A stretch of DNA of 64,000 nt from Winogradskyella thalassocola (GCF_900099995.1 NZ_FNCZ01000011.1:1-64000); one strand, 5' to 3'; positions 52,401 to 61,330 are shown, numbered from the stretch's first letter. Made by a program: numbers and translations. The notes: a model not told the origin generated them from the sequence alone.

Positions 52401-53036
52401 GATAGTGGTGATGATTTTGAACGTATTACAGCAAACGACCCAACTTATGGAGGTTTATTTAATGCAAGTAATAGCAATAACAACTTTAAAAACAGAAGTG
52501 ATAATAAAGGTCCTGAGCCTGAAGGTGTCACTATTACGGAAATTGATGGTCAGGTGTATGCATTCATCACTCTAGAGCGTGTTGGTGGTTTTATGACGTA
52601 TAACATTACAGACCCAAACAATCCTGTGTTTGAAAAGTATATTAACAATAGAGATTTAGGTGAAGATGAAGGTGGTGACTTAGGTCCTGAAGGTATAATA
52701 TATGTAACTCCAGAAAACAGTCCAGTTAACACTGGTTTAGTGATTATGGCTAATGAGGTTAGTTCTACATTAAGTTTCTATGCACTTAACACTACAACCC
52801 TGAATACAGATGAATTTACTTTGCAGTCTGAATCGTTTAAAATATATCCTAATCCTTCAAAATCAAATCAAACGGTTTATTTTAACCAAACGGTTTCAGT
52901 GTCTTTATTTGATTTACAAGGCCGTGAAATAGCGACTAAGGAAAATACAATGGACTTTAAACTACCAAGTTTAAATATTGGCACCTATATATTGAAAACA
53001 AACAATGGTGAAAGCTTTAAGCTTTTAATTAAATAA
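49497..53036 (+). CDS. Large T9SS-exported protein: lamin-tail, Calx-beta and choice-of-anchor I domains
   Basis: An 1179-residue extracellular protein. The signal peptide ends FASAQ (about residue 19). A beta-rich N-terminal domain (LSTGDMAFTAFHANDDDDFA) precedes a lamin-tail domain near 320-430 (LIITEIMYNAPSDDSNALEF). A Calx-beta repeat lies near 500-600 (VSIELSASTANIVSINVSLV, IIDNDTAT). Residues about 605-1090 form the choice-of-anchor I beta-propeller-like region (PDMVGFTPDGTKLLVANEGQ, GPEPEGVTI). The C-terminal 75 residues are a type A T9SS sorting domain (FKIYPNPSKSNQTVYF). It may bind Ca through its many DxDxD loops. It ends at a strong terminator. Confidence 0.9.
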   Translation: MKHILQLLFIFFTCFASAQLSTGDMAFTAFHANDDDDFAMVTFVDIPANSIIYFSDKEWTGTEFNSGEANYEWHTGTEVITAGSIITFYTISDIPNVSHGTIVGSPGGISASSEAIFVYQGTDIDTPTTFITAVANSSSAYDDGAGTGLIGTGLTEGSTALTYANGTTLAVYNGPRTGYTANGYIVALNTMSNYNFEEAANLPFDTTPFVISTTDTNPPSVANVYSINQTTTKVVFTEEVTQATAESIANYIFSPALNVNSIVYDNVTLTATLTHSGLNEGLAYNVNINNLEDVFANTQTTAYVSDDFYYNSLTSGLIITEIMYNAPSDDSNALEFLEIYNNSATSIDLGGITVNDEGNFFFTFPEMTLASEGIVLLATDKATADAFYGVSFLDMPQAISNALGNGGELLEIKNSEGTVISQVEYSDDSPWPTTADGDGPSLELLNPEGDFNEGTNWLPATNLIGPSLGDNVYASPGTYNPITNVIPQISFAESTYVISEDGTSLEVSIELSASTANIVSINVSLVTELLTATETDDFTFTNQTIDFPANSTDAISITIPLVDDAIAEMDELFILSLSNPVNGTLGAHETTGVYIIDNDTATPAATDLLDITYLSSYLVDGAGSAEIVAHDPVSERLFVLNSIAQKLEIIDFSDINAISTISAIDLSTYGDPTSVAYMNNIVALGISKGPLEDGVVVFCDINGTILSTVTAGNLPDMVGFTPDGTKLLVANEGQPNDDYSVDPEGSISVIDVTSGLGNISQANVTSINFNTFDNQLTTLQAAGVRIFGPNASVSQDLEPEYISFSSDSQTAYVTLQENNAIGVIDLTTNTITSILPLGLKDHTLAGNTLDASDDTDFIFLANWPVKGMYMPDAMASYEIGGVTYLVTANEGDAREYDTFEEEERVSDLNLDPTVFPNAEFLKLDSNLGRLTATNASGDTDNDGDIDEIHVLGSRSFSVWNAATGALVFDSGDDFERITANDPTYGGLFNASNSNNNFKNRSDNKGPEPEGVTITEIDGQVYAFITLERVGGFMTYNITDPNNPVFEKYINNRDLGEDEGGDLGPEGIIYVTPENSPVNTGLVIMANEVSSTLSFYALNTTTLNTDEFTLQSESFKIYPNPSKSNQTVYFNQTVSVSLFDLQGREIATKENTMDFKLPSLNIGTYILKTNNGESFKLLIK

Positions 53037-53056
53037 ATCTGCTAATTTATTTCCAT

Positions 53057-53090
53057 AAAAGCACCTTCAATTGAAGGTGCTTTTTTTCGT
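53057..53090 (+). terminator. Intrinsic terminator of the large T9SS gene
   Basis: AAAAGCACCTTCAA pairs with TTGAAGGTGCTTTT (53057-53084) and is followed by further T residues, 20 bp after the stop. Confidence 0.88.
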
Positions 53091-53206
53091 TGTAATAATT
53101 CAATTCATTTTTCTTTAAGAAGCAAAATCTTAATAATATCTAAAAAGGGCACACTGTTTGATAATAAATAGCAATACATTAGTTATTAATTAAAATTTAT
53201 ATCATC

Positions 53207-53716
53207 ATGAGAAAAATTGCCTCTTTATTATTTGCACTTACTTTTTTATTAACCGCATGTACTGGTGACCAAGGCCCTCCTGGTTTTGATGGACAAGATG
53301 GATTAAATGGAGTTAACTTTGTAGGTCAATCCTTTGAAAGAACAATTGATTTCCTGCCTGAAAACAGCTACGAAGAGTATATTGTTATTCCTAGCTCAAT
53401 TGATCTTTTTGACACCGACATGATTTTAACTTATGTGCTTTGGGAACAAGATCCTGTTACAGGTAATGATGTTTGGAGACTTATACCTCAAACTGTTTTT
53501 ACAGATGCGGGTGAATTATTTCAATATAATTATGATTACAGCTTTGATGAAGTTCGATTATTTATAGACGCACCTGCTAGCTTCGATTTCAATAATCTAT
53601 CATCTGCTGCTACTTTAAACCAAACCTTTAGAATTGTTGTTTTACCAGTTGACTTTGTAAATAGTAGTAATTTAGATATCACAAATTATGAAGACGTAAT
53701 GGAATACATTGAATAG
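53207..53716 (+). CDS. Lipoprotein with a short collagen-like segment
   Basis: A 169-residue protein. The lipoprotein signal ends LLTACTGD. The mature N-terminus GDQGPPGFDGQDGLNG is a short run of Gly-X-Y collagen-like triplets. A beta-rich domain follows (ERTIDFLPENSYEEYIVIPS, TYVLWEQDPVTGNDVWRLIP) to the end. Collagen-like stretches this short probably act as a linker or trimerisation start. Similar small lipoproteins are common in Flavobacteriaceae, without known function. It has a strong terminator 21 bp after the stop and is monocistronic. Confidence 0.8.
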   Translation: MRKIASLLFALTFLLTACTGDQGPPGFDGQDGLNGVNFVGQSFERTIDFLPENSYEEYIVIPSSIDLFDTDMILTYVLWEQDPVTGNDVWRLIPQTVFTDAGELFQYNYDYSFDEVRLFIDAPASFDFNNLSSAATLNQTFRIVVLPVDFVNSSNLDITNYEDVMEYIE

Positions 53717-53736
53717 AATATTAAAATAAATATTTT

Positions 53737-53770
53737 AAAAAGCTTGAAATAAATTTCAAGCTTTTTTTTT
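53737..53770 (+). terminator. Intrinsic terminator of the collagen-like lipoprotein gene
   Basis: AAAAAGCTTGAAAT (53737-53750) pairs with ATTTCAAGCTTTTT (53753-53766) with a two-base gap at the loop, then more T. Confidence 0.88.
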
Positions 53771-53902
53771 GTCATTTTTTAAATTATTCGCAATAGTATA
53801 TGATATATTTTCAAGAATTTTTCTATTAAAAGTTAAAAATAACTTTTTTTATTAATTTAATTATATATATTGAAACCCCTATTAATCAATACATTAAAAA
53901 AA

Positions 53903-54865
53903 ATGAACAAAACTACTTTAAATTTGGTCTTAACATTTATATGCTTATGCTTTTTAAGTGTGACTTATGCTCAAGAAAATAATGCTATAGCTTGTGCTGA
54001 TGGAATCGATAATGACGGTGATGGATTAATTGATTGTGCAGATGACGATTGCCTGGATTTTTCAGATAATGCATGCGAAATATGTACTGATGGTATCACA
54101 TTTGCCGATGTGGTGATTGAATATCAATCTGGTTGTACATTTATAGACCCAGAACCAAATGGCTCACTTGGAATTAGTGATTACGATGGTAGCCTTGAAG
54201 ATTCACCAACATTTGTTGCTTTAGGACAAGGTGGTTTCATTAAACTCGGATTTACTGATAACCTTTTAAGTAATTCGGGTACGGATGATATCGATGTTTG
54301 GGTTTTTGAAATAGGACCTAATGTAGAACCTATTAAATTAGCAATACGCCCAGTAGATAGCTATACTGAAACACAACTTATTGAACAAGGTATTCCTGAC
54401 GAAGATTCGGATGGGTTTTATGAAATTGGTGAAATCGGAGGATCAACTAACGGCATTGATATAGATAATATCTTAGTTGGATACGCTCAAGGTAGTTTAA
54501 AATTTGACGCCATTGAGATTAAAGATATTCCAGATGGAACCTGTGGAGGAACAACTCCTGGTGCCGATATAGATGCCGTATGCGCTTTATTTTCGCTCCC
54601 TTTAAATACTCAAGACTTTCTCTTTGATGCTATTTCAGTAAATGTTCATCCTAATCCTTTTTCCGATAATGTTACTATTCAATATAACACTTCTATAGTT
54701 GATCCTGTTTTATTTGAAATTTATAATACCCATGGTCAACGCCTATTAAATGGATCTATAAAAAACAACGAAAAACTAAGTTTAAACAACTTACAATCAG
54801 GCTTGTATTATTTATCGTTAACAACCAATTCACAAACCATTACTAAAAAGATTCTAAAAATGTAA
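53903..54865 (+). CDS. T9SS-secreted protein with Asp-rich calcium-binding-like repeat
   Basis: About 320 residues from ATG 53903 (MNKTTLNLVLTFICLCFLS, a good signal peptide ending TYAQ); the TTG 33 bp upstream adds residues that spoil the signal. The mature start ACADGIDNDGDGLIDCADDD is an Asp-rich DxDxDG, Cys-containing motif seen in Bacteroidota surface proteins. The middle domain (FIKLGFTDNLLSNSGTDDID, VWVFEIGPNVEP) is beta-rich and may bind sugars or other ligands. The last 75 residues are a T9SS sorting domain (VNVHPNPFSDNVTIQYN, LSLNNLQSGLYYLSLTT). The function is unknown. Confidence 0.85.
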   Translation: MNKTTLNLVLTFICLCFLSVTYAQENNAIACADGIDNDGDGLIDCADDDCLDFSDNACEICTDGITFADVVIEYQSGCTFIDPEPNGSLGISDYDGSLEDSPTFVALGQGGFIKLGFTDNLLSNSGTDDIDVWVFEIGPNVEPIKLAIRPVDSYTETQLIEQGIPDEDSDGFYEIGEIGGSTNGIDIDNILVGYAQGSLKFDAIEIKDIPDGTCGGTTPGADIDAVCALFSLPLNTQDFLFDAISVNVHPNPFSDNVTIQYNTSIVDPVLFEIYNTHGQRLLNGSIKNNEKLSLNNLQSGLYYLSLTTNSQTITKKILKM

Positions 54866-54926
54866 TATCGCTTTCATAAAGATATAGCAAAGGCTGTTTT
54901 TTACTTTTTTCTTCATGCGTATAATG

Positions 54927-54934
54927 TATCTTTG
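54927..54934 (+). promoter_or_regulatory. -7 box of sdaA
   Basis: TATCTTTG lies 23 bp before the ATG, a full TAnnTTTG match. The region 17-23 bp upstream is T-rich but has no TTG. Confidence 0.5.
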
Positions 54935-54957
54935 TTGCTAACACTAATAGTAATTTA

Positions 54958-56382
54958 ATGGAGTGTATTTCAGTTTTCGACATGCTAAAAATTGGTGTAG
55001 GACCATCGAGTTCTCATACTTTAGGACCTTGGCGAGCAGCAGAACGTTGGATAAAAGAACTAAAAGCAAAAAATCGTTTTGATAAGGTTGAAAAAATCAC
55101 CATAGATCTTTACGGTTCTTTATCCTTAACCGGAAAAGGACATGCCACAGATTTTGCTGTAATTTTAGGCTTAACTGGTGCGGACCCTGAACGTATGCCT
55201 ATAGAGGATATCGATACAATTATTACCGATGTTAAGACAAATCAGGTTTTAAACTTTAATAATGAAAGAGCGATTCCTTTCGATTTTAAAACTAATATCG
55301 TTTTTAACCGAAAATCGTTACCATTTCATTCCAACGGAATGATTTTTACAGCACTAATTAACGGTAGAAATTATAAATCGACCTACTACTCTATTGGTGG
55401 TGGATTTGTGGTACAAGAAGAACGAAAAGTATCTAAAGCTAATAAAATAATCTTCTATTGCACATTTCCTTATCCTATTGCCTACGGAGAAGAGTTACTT
55501 AAGTTTTGTGACCAATTACAATTACCTATTTCTGGTGTGGTTTTAGAAAATGAAAAATCCATAAGAGATGAAGCTTCTATTGATTTTGAATTAAAACGAA
55601 TTTGGAATACCATGCTAGAATGCATGTACACAGGTTGCCATACCGAAGGTAATTTACCTGGTGGATTAAACGTAAGACGACGTGCTTTTGACATGCACAA
55701 AAATATTATAGGAGATAATACTTATGAAAACCCACAAGAATGGCTCGAGACTATTAGAAAAACGGAAGTTAAATTCCGCCAGATTTTAAAATGGGTCAGT
55801 TGTTTTGCTTTAGCGGTTAACGAAGTTAATGCCTCTTTGGGACGTGTAGTTACTGCACCAACAAACGGAAGTGCAGGTGTTATTCCATCTGTATTAATGT
55901 ATTATTTGGTGATTGAAAATCACGATGCCGACTTTGAACACATTAAAAGATTCTTATTAGTTGCCAGTGAAATTGGTAGTATCTTTAAAAAGAACGCCAC
56001 TATCAGTGCAGCAATGGGAGGCTGCCAAGCAGAAATTGGAGTGTCGTCTGCAATGGCAGCCGGTGCCTTAACTGAATTATTAGGAGGCACACCAGAACAA
56101 GTTTTAGTTGCGGCAGAAATAGCGATGGAGCATCATTTAGGACTAACTTGTGACCCTATTGGTGGCTTAGTTCAAATACCATGTATTGAACGTAATTCTA
56201 TGGGAGCAATCAAAGCTATTAATGCGGCAGAACTAGCTTTAGAAACAGATCCTAAAAATGTAAAAGTTCCACTTGATAAAGTAGTACAAACTATGTGGGA
56301 AACCGCAAAAGACATGAGCTCTAAATATAAAGAAACCTCTGAAGGTGGATTAGCTGTTGGTGTGAATCTTACAGACTGTTAG
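54958..56382 (+). CDS. sdaA: L-serine ammonia-lyase (single-chain, [4Fe-4S])
   Basis: A 474-residue iron-sulfur serine dehydratase that converts L-serine to pyruvate and ammonia. The beta domain begins [20 protein letters not shown]. The alpha domain contains [40 protein letters not shown] and [20 protein letters not shown], giving the cluster cysteines. A single chain fusing both domains is the E. coli SdaA type. It has its own -7 box, and the SH3 gene begins 4 bp after its stop. Confidence 0.95.
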   Translation: MECISVFDMLKIGVGPSSSHTLGPWRAAERWIKELKAKNRFDKVEKITIDLYGSLSLTGKGHATDFAVILGLTGADPERMPIEDIDTIITDVKTNQVLNFNNERAIPFDFKTNIVFNRKSLPFHSNGMIFTALINGRNYKSTYYSIGGGFVVQEERKVSKANKIIFYCTFPYPIAYGEELLKFCDQLQLPISGVVLENEKSIRDEASIDFELKRIWNTMLECMYTGCHTEGNLPGGLNVRRRAFDMHKNIIGDNTYENPQEWLETIRKTEVKFRQILKWVSCFALAVNEVNASLGRVVTAPTNGSAGVIPSVLMYYLVIENHDADFEHIKRFLLVASEIGSIFKKNATISAAMGGCQAEIGVSSAMAAGALTELLGGTPEQVLVAAEIAMEHHLGLTCDPIGGLVQIPCIERNSMGAIKAINAAELALETDPKNVKVPLDKVVQTMWETAKDMSSKYKETSEGGLAVGVNLTDC

Positions 56383-56386
56383 ACTC

Positions 56387-57562
56387 ATGAGGTTAAAAAT
56401 GCTTTTTATATTTCTTTTTGTTTCAATGGTGATTCAGGCGCAAAATCACAAATATATAAACGCTGATACACGCCTTTACAATGAAGCGACTACGAATGAT
56501 GGCTTCAAGGGATATTTTAAAGTCAATGCACGCGTTGAAGTCCTTTCTACACAAACAAGTGATTGGGTTTTTGTAAAAGCAGATAATGACAACACAGGTT
56601 ATGTGCAATCAAAATACCTTTCAGTTAAGTACAATTCAAATCAAAATATTGTAGAAGATAGTGACAATCCCATTTTAAATGGTGACAACTATTACGGTGG
56701 ACATCATTTATTTGTGACTGTGGCCTCTTTAAGAGCGCGAGGTGAACCAAATTTATCAGGAGAAATTCGAACCATTTTAACTATGGGAGAACCTGTGCGA
56801 GTAAAGTATATACCTGTTGAAAAAGATGCATGGGTAAATATCTCTGATAACCGCTACATTCAAAGAAAATATCTTAATGAACGTCCTAGTTATGATGCTT
56901 TAGCTTTGTCTTACGCTAGTATAGAAAAAAGCAATACTAATGAGCGACTTAAGATTGCCGAACGGTTAGTTGAGTTAGCTTGGAATAGCGGCTACACTTA
57001 TCTAAAATCTGCTTATCTTGTTTTACTAGATGTCGCCACAGATACAAATAATACAGCGTTGATAAAGTCTACACAAATGTATTTGACTTTAGCTGATGGT
57101 TTAGAACACCCATTACCATCTGAAATGGTTACCAGCTTTATAGAAGATGCCAGTTTCAAAATAAAAGGAGTACAAATTAACAAGCAAATGGCAGACTTAA
57201 ATACTGTTATTGACACTTACGGACAACCTATTAAAATGGAAAACATAAGTGATGAATGCGGAGTGTATTATAGTTCTACATTTTACCATTATAAAAACAT
57301 GACATTATCTGTTAATCCTGAAGAAAACTTGGCAGAAATTGTCGATATTATTTTAGATGAAAACAGCGTTTTTATTATGAACGAAAACTCTATTATAGAC
57401 CATACCATAATTGAAACTGAATTCATAAAATTATATTCTAAGTATATACGCACTAGCATACAAGATCTTCACACCTATACTATTTTCAATGATTATGGCG
57501 GCTATAACATCGTTTTCAAAAACGGGAAGATCTATAGTGTTACTGTTTTCAACCTTTGTTAA
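56387..57562 (+). CDS. Secreted SH3-domain protein
   Basis: A 391-residue protein with a signal peptide (about residues 1-18, VSMVIQAQ). It has two bacterial SH3 domains: residues about 22-82 (KYINADTRLYNEATTNDGFK, DWVFVKADNDNTGYVQSKYL) and about 106-168 (FVTVASLRARGEPNLSGEIR, EKDAWVNISDNRYIQRKYL). The C-terminal part is a distinct, unrecognised domain with helices followed by strands. SH3b domains typically bind peptidoglycan or metal-linked peptides. No catalytic domain is seen. It is co-directional with sdaA at 4 bp, perhaps only by chance. Confidence 0.82.
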   Translation: MRLKMLFIFLFVSMVIQAQNHKYINADTRLYNEATTNDGFKGYFKVNARVEVLSTQTSDWVFVKADNDNTGYVQSKYLSVKYNSNQNIVEDSDNPILNGDNYYGGHHLFVTVASLRARGEPNLSGEIRTILTMGEPVRVKYIPVEKDAWVNISDNRYIQRKYLNERPSYDALALSYASIEKSNTNERLKIAERLVELAWNSGYTYLKSAYLVLLDVATDTNNTALIKSTQMYLTLADGLEHPLPSEMVTSFIEDASFKIKGVQINKQMADLNTVIDTYGQPIKMENISDECGVYYSSTFYHYKNMTLSVNPEENLAEIVDIILDENSVFIMNENSIIDHTIIETEFIKLYSKYIRTSIQDLHTYTIFNDYGGYNIVFKNGKIYSVTVFNLC

Positions 57563-57791
57563 TATCCTAGTATCTTTCAAATACATAATTCCCCAATGGT
57601 CTACAATCTGCAATAGCGGAAAAGAATAATACCACAATGACTTATTTTTACATAAGACTAAAATTTACAGGTGGCCCAAATATTTACCATGTCTAGTTTG
57701 CAACTAATTACAGATTTGGCAGTATTTGTGTCCTAGATTGATAATTATTTTAGCAAATCTCTTTACTTTTACATCAACTAATATAAACACA

Positions 57792-58610
57792 ATGTCAACA
57801 GCAAAAAAAGAATACAAAAGAATCACGGTTAAGACTTTAGTCGATATGAAGTCTAAAGGTGAAAAAATATCAATGCTTACTGCTTATGATTACACCATGG
57901 CTAAAATTGTTGATGGAGCTGGTATTGATGTTATTTTAGTTGGTGATTCTGCCAGTAATGTTATGGCCGGACATGAAACCACGTTACCAATCACATTAGA
58001 TCAAATGATTTACCATGCCTCTTCTGTCGTTAGAGCAATTGAACGCTCTTTGGTGGTGGTTGATTTACCTTTTGGTAGTTACCAAAGTGATCCTAAAGAA
58101 GCGTTGCGTTCTGCCATTAGAATAATGAAAGAATCAGGTGGGCATGCTGTGAAGATGGAAGGCGGAAAAGAAGTAAAAGAATCTATAAAGCGTATTTTAA
58201 ATGCAGGTATACCAGTAATGGGACATTTAGGATTAACTCCTCAATCTATATATAAATTCGGAACCTATACGGTAAGAGCTAAAGAAGAACAAGAAGCTCA
58301 GCAATTAAAAGAAGATGCTTTAATGCTAGAAAAAGCGGGTTGTTTTGGAATTGTATTAGAAAAAATACCTGCAGCATTAGCAAAAGAAGTTGCCGAAAGT
58401 GTATCTATTCCAGTCATTGGTATTGGAGCTGGTGCTGGTGTTGACGGTCAGGTTTTAGTATTACATGATATGCTTGGTATGACGCACGAATTTAACCCAC
58501 GTTTTTTACGTCGTTATATGAATCTTTATGAAGAAATGACTAATGCTATAGGTCAGTATGTCACTGATGTAAAGTCTGAAGACTTTCCGAATGATGAAGA
58601 GCAATATTAA
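57792..58610 (+). CDS. panB: 3-Methyl-2-oxobutanoate hydroxymethyltransferase (PanB)
   Basis: A 272-residue TIM-barrel enzyme that makes ketopantoate from ketoisovalerate and methylene-THF, the first step of pantothenate synthesis. The true start is ATG 57792 ([20 protein letters not shown]); the frame upstream to 57726 is not conserved-looking. Motifs are [40 protein letters not shown] (Mg Asp), [25 protein letters not shown] and [20 protein letters not shown]. It is at the end of the block that runs into the octanucleotide repeat. panC and panD are not adjacent. Confidence 0.96.
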   Translation: MSTAKKEYKRITVKTLVDMKSKGEKISMLTAYDYTMAKIVDGAGIDVILVGDSASNVMAGHETTLPITLDQMIYHASSVVRAIERSLVVVDLPFGSYQSDPKEALRSAIRIMKESGGHAVKMEGGKEVKESIKRILNAGIPVMGHLGLTPQSIYKFGTYTVRAKEEQEAQQLKEDALMLEKAGCFGIVLEKIPAALAKEVAESVSIPVIGIGAGAGVDGQVLVLHDMLGMTHEFNPRFLRRYMNLYEEMTNAIGQYVTDVKSEDFPNDEEQY

Positions 58611-58614
58611 ACTG

Positions 58615-58702
58615 GATTGTTGGATTGTTAGATTGTTAGATTGTTAGATTGTTAGATTGTTAGATTGTTAGATTGTTAGATTGTTAGATTGTTAGATTGT
58701 TA
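58615..58702. repeat. Octanucleotide tandem repeat (GATTGTTA)10
   Basis: Ten perfect GATTGTTA units (58623-58702) follow one degenerate copy, GATTGTTG (58615-58622). The array starts only 4 bp after the panB stop and precedes the four-helix-bundle gene by 78 bp. Such perfect arrays are hypervariable by slippage. Confidence 0.95.
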
Positions 58703-58780
58703 GATAAGTTTATTAAATTGAGGTTATTACCAAAAAATTAAATATTAGGAAATTACTTATTCATTAATAATTCAAAGACA

Positions 58781-59131
58781 ATGCATCGATTTAAAGATTT
58801 AGAAATTTGGAAAAAAAGCAGGTTATTTTGCACTTCAATTTACGAAATCACTTCTAAGTTCCCTGATTCTGAAAAATTTGGACTCACCAACCAATTAAGA
58901 AGAGCTTCTGTGTCTATACCTTCTAATATTGCAGAAGGCTCTTCAAGAAGTTCGAATAAAGATTTCTCGAGATTTCTTCAAATTACCCTTGGCTCTGCAT
59001 ATGAAATCGAAACACAATTATTAATTGCATTTGATTTGAAATTTATAAATAATCAAGAACTAAACGATCTACTAAAAGAACTTGAATCAATTATTAAAAT
59101 GACCTCAAAATTTAAATCTACACTTAATTAA
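58781..59131 (+). CDS. Four-helix-bundle protein, S23/IVS family
   Basis: A 116-residue protein. MHRFKDLEIWKKSRLFCTSI is the family start. SEKFGLTNQLRRASVSIPSN and IAEGSSRSSNKDFSRFLQIT are the S23 signature, and LGSAYEIETQLLIAF and a final helix follow. Homologues were first known as open frames in 23S rRNA intervening sequences, and stand-alone copies abound in Bacteroidota. The related Avd proteins work with retroelements, but no reverse transcriptase is here. It is inserted between panB and an RluA gene, next to a tandem repeat, which hints at mobility. Confidence 0.9.
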   Translation: MHRFKDLEIWKKSRLFCTSIYEITSKFPDSEKFGLTNQLRRASVSIPSNIAEGSSRSSNKDFSRFLQITLGSAYEIETQLLIAFDLKFINNQELNDLLKELESIIKMTSKFKSTLN

Positions 59132-59162
59132 ATCCAAAGATCTAAAAATCGAATAATCTAAA

Positions 59163-59864
59163 ATGTCGAAAAAAATCCTTTCCAACAAAAACAATCTACA
59201 GGTTATCCATGAAGACAATCACATCATAGTCGTTAACAAACGTGCTGGTGATATTGTACAAGGCGATAAAACAGGCGATAAACCTTTGAGTGAAGTGGTT
59301 AAATCGCATTTAAAGGACAAATACAATAAGGATGGTAATGTTTACTTAGGGGTTGTGCATCGCTTAGACCGACCGACCACTGGCATTGTAATGTTTGCAA
59401 AAACCAGTAAAGCTTTACCTCGATTAAATAAATTATTCGCAGAAAAAACAGCTAAAAAAACATATTGGGCTTTGGTGAAGAATCAGCCACCTAAAACAAA
59501 TGATACACTAGTTCATTGGCTAAAAAAGAATCCAAAAAATAATAAGTCTACAGCGTATATTAAAGAAATTGACGCTAGTAAAAAAGCTATTTTACATTAT
59601 AAAGTCATCCAAAAACTTGATAATTTCTTTTTATTAGAAATTGACTTAGAAACAGGAAGACATCATCAGATTCGCGTGCAATTAGCCTCAATTGGTTGTC
59701 CTATAAAAGGCGATTTAAAATACGGGTTTGATCGCAGTAACAAAGATGCTAGCATTAGTTTACATGCTAGAACCTTAACATTTATGCATCCTGTAAAAAA
59801 AGAAAAAGTTTTCGTCACTGCACCTTTACCCAATGATCCACTTTGGGATGCTTGCAATACTTAA
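59163..59864 (+). CDS. RluA-family pseudouridine synthase (second copy)
   Basis: A 233-residue pseudouridine synthase without an S4 domain. YLGVVHRLDRPTTGIVMFAK contains the catalytic Asp in HRLDR. KTAKKTYWALVKNQPPKT and LDLETG-type motif DLETGRHHQIRVQLASIGCP confirm the class. It differs clearly from the RluA protein at 17829 in its middle part (HWLKKNPKNNKSTAYIKE), so the two probably modify different uridines. It lies 31 bp after the four-helix-bundle gene. Its 3' end overlaps the kinase gene on the other strand by 4 bp. Confidence 0.92.
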   Translation: MSKKILSNKNNLQVIHEDNHIIVVNKRAGDIVQGDKTGDKPLSEVVKSHLKDKYNKDGNVYLGVVHRLDRPTTGIVMFAKTSKALPRLNKLFAEKTAKKTYWALVKNQPPKTNDTLVHWLKKNPKNNKSTAYIKEIDASKKAILHYKVIQKLDNFFLLEIDLETGRHHQIRVQLASIGCPIKGDLKYGFDRSNKDASISLHARTLTFMHPVKKEKVFVTAPLPNDPLWDACNT

Positions 59865-60661
59865 ATTTCTCTATAAGGGTATTTCAAATTAAGTATGGTG
59901 CCTTGTTCTAGTTGAGATTCTAATTGAAGTGTCGCATTCAATAATTCTGCTCTTTTTTCTATATTAATAAGTCCAGATCCTTTTTCGGCGTTACCAACGT
60001 CAAAACCTTTACCATCATCTTCCACTTTAATATTTAAGAATTGTGCTTCGTAATCTAAAGACACTAATAATTGTTCAGCTTCAGCATACTTTAAAGTATT
60101 TGAAAAAAATTCTTGAAGAATCCTAAATAGAATAATTTCATCTTTTTTGTTCTCGAAATTCACCTTCTGGCCTGTTATTGACACGTGAGACTCAATAAGT
60201 CCTGATTTATTTAGACGCGCGACTTCATTTTTAACTGTAGCTTCAAAACCTAAATTAAAAATAACATCGCTATTTAATGACCTTGAAATAGCTCTAACTT
60301 CTTCTAGAGATTCCTTTAAGGCAACGGCCGCATTATCGACTTTAGTTTTCATTTCGTCTTTTACGATACTTGCTGCTGCAGTCATTTGCATTGTTGCTAA
60401 GACTAACCTTTGACCAACGTTATCATGCAATTCTCTACCTATATGTTTTAAGGTTTCTTCTTGTATCTCTTGTTGAGTCTTTATAAGTTCTTCATCAAAT
60501 TTTTGCTGTTGTTTTATTTTGTCTCTTAGTAATTGATTTTTACGTTTTTGAAAAACCACAAAAAACAAAATAATTGTAGCAGCAATTATAACCATAACAA
60601 CTATCGAATACGTTAAAATGGTTAAATCTAAAATCTCTTTTTCTACTGTTCTTTCCCCCAT
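59861..60661 (-). CDS. Membrane-bound sensor histidine kinase, HisKA_3 (NarL/DesK) type
   Basis: About 266 residues from ATG 60661 (MGERTVEKEILDLTILTYSI); the longer frame would add seven unlikely residues. One transmembrane helix at about 13-37 is followed by a basic coiled coil. The HisKA_3 motif LKHIGRELHDNVGQRLVLAT carries the phospho-His, then a HATPase_c domain with LFRILQEFFSNTLKYAEAEQ (N box), KVEDDGKGFDVGNAEKGSGL (G boxes). There is no sensor domain of its own. The upstream membrane protein overlaps its start by 19 bp and could be its sensor. No response regulator is adjacent. Confidence 0.9.
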   Translation of the reverse strand: MGERTVEKEILDLTILTYSIVVMVIIAATIILFFVVFQKRKNQLLRDKIKQQQKFDEELIKTQQEIQEETLKHIGRELHDNVGQRLVLATMQMTAAASIVKDEMKTKVDNAAVALKESLEEVRAISRSLNSDVIFNLGFEATVKNEVARLNKSGLIESHVSITGQKVNFENKKDEIILFRILQEFFSNTLKYAEAEQLLVSLDYEAQFLNIKVEDDGKGFDVGNAEKGSGLINIEKRAELLNATLQLESQLEQGTILNLKYPYREI

Positions 60662-61320
60662 AAAAATCCTATTATAAAACAACCATACATGTATACATTT
60701 GCAAATATTATTATAGTTGATCTAATACTGATGACATTTGGATATATTTTTTTATAATATGGCATGTAAAAAATCATAGGAGGATAAATAAGCCACCATA
60801 ATAATATACCAATACTAATATAAAACAGGGTTGATTTATAAAAGATTAATATATTATCACTCAACAATAACTCATAAAAATAAATAGACACACAGATAAA
60901 AACTGAAAACGTTGTCCAAATAAAATTATATTTTAAAATGTTAACAAAGAATAGTGATTTTCCTAAATAAAAATTAAAAGGCACAACTAAAATAGACACA
61001 ACGATTAATAACGTTAATATTCTTCTACGCTTCTGATTTTTTATAAATCCTCTATAAAAAAAAACATAAAAAAACATCGAACCAGTAACGTAAAGATTAA
61101 ATAACCACGAGTTAGTTTCAAAACGAGTTCCTTTTAAAAATTTTAAAAACTCTATTTTATCAATAAAACTAGTGTAGGAACCTAAAGCATCCACACAAAC
61201 CGTAATTACCAAGAAATAAACAAATGGTCTTAATTTAGAGTTTCTATTTTTTATTAAGAAATAAAACCCTGAAAATGCAGCTATTAGTTCTAAAGAGCTG
61301 GTAATTATAGCATCAAGCAT
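60643..61320 (-). CDS. Polytopic membrane protein, possible sensor for the adjacent kinase
   Basis: A 225-residue protein with seven hydrophobic helices (for example LIAAFSGFYFLIKN, PFVYFLVITVCVDALGSYTS, FVNILKYNFIWTTFSVFICV, ISIGILLWWLIYPPMIFYMP, STIIIFANVYMYGCFIIGFL). I recognise no named family, but a seven-helix unit before a kinase recalls 7TMR-DISM-type sensors split into two genes. The stop overlaps the kinase start by 19 bp, suggesting translational coupling and a joint function. The gene before it on the same strand is an unknown lipoprotein-like or membrane-anchored protein 10 bp upstream. Confidence 0.72.
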   Translation of the reverse strand: MLDAIITSSLELIAAFSGFYFLIKNRNSKLRPFVYFLVITVCVDALGSYTSFIDKIEFLKFLKGTRFETNSWLFNLYVTGSMFFYVFFYRGFIKNQKRRRILTLLIVVSILVVPFNFYLGKSLFFVNILKYNFIWTTFSVFICVSIYFYELLLSDNILIFYKSTLFYISIGILLWWLIYPPMIFYMPYYKKIYPNVISIRSTIIIFANVYMYGCFIIGFLWGKEQ

Positions 61321-61330
61321 ATTCTATTTC

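Noticed and set aside
53870-53902. The TTG codon at 53870 as start of the second T9SS gene.
   Set aside because: It adds eleven residues before a good signal peptide that starts at ATG 53903.
57726-57791. An upstream non-ATG start for PanB.
   Set aside because: The extra 22 residues are hydrophobic and unlike PanB; ATG 57792 gives the normal N-terminus.
58615-58702. The GATTGTTA array as a CRISPR-like repeat.
   Set aside because: Units are 8 bp and directly adjacent with no spacers, so it is a simple tandem repeat.
58781-59131. A diversity-generating retroelement, because S23 proteins resemble Avd.
   Set aside because: No reverse transcriptase, template repeat or variable repeat was found in the neighbourhood.
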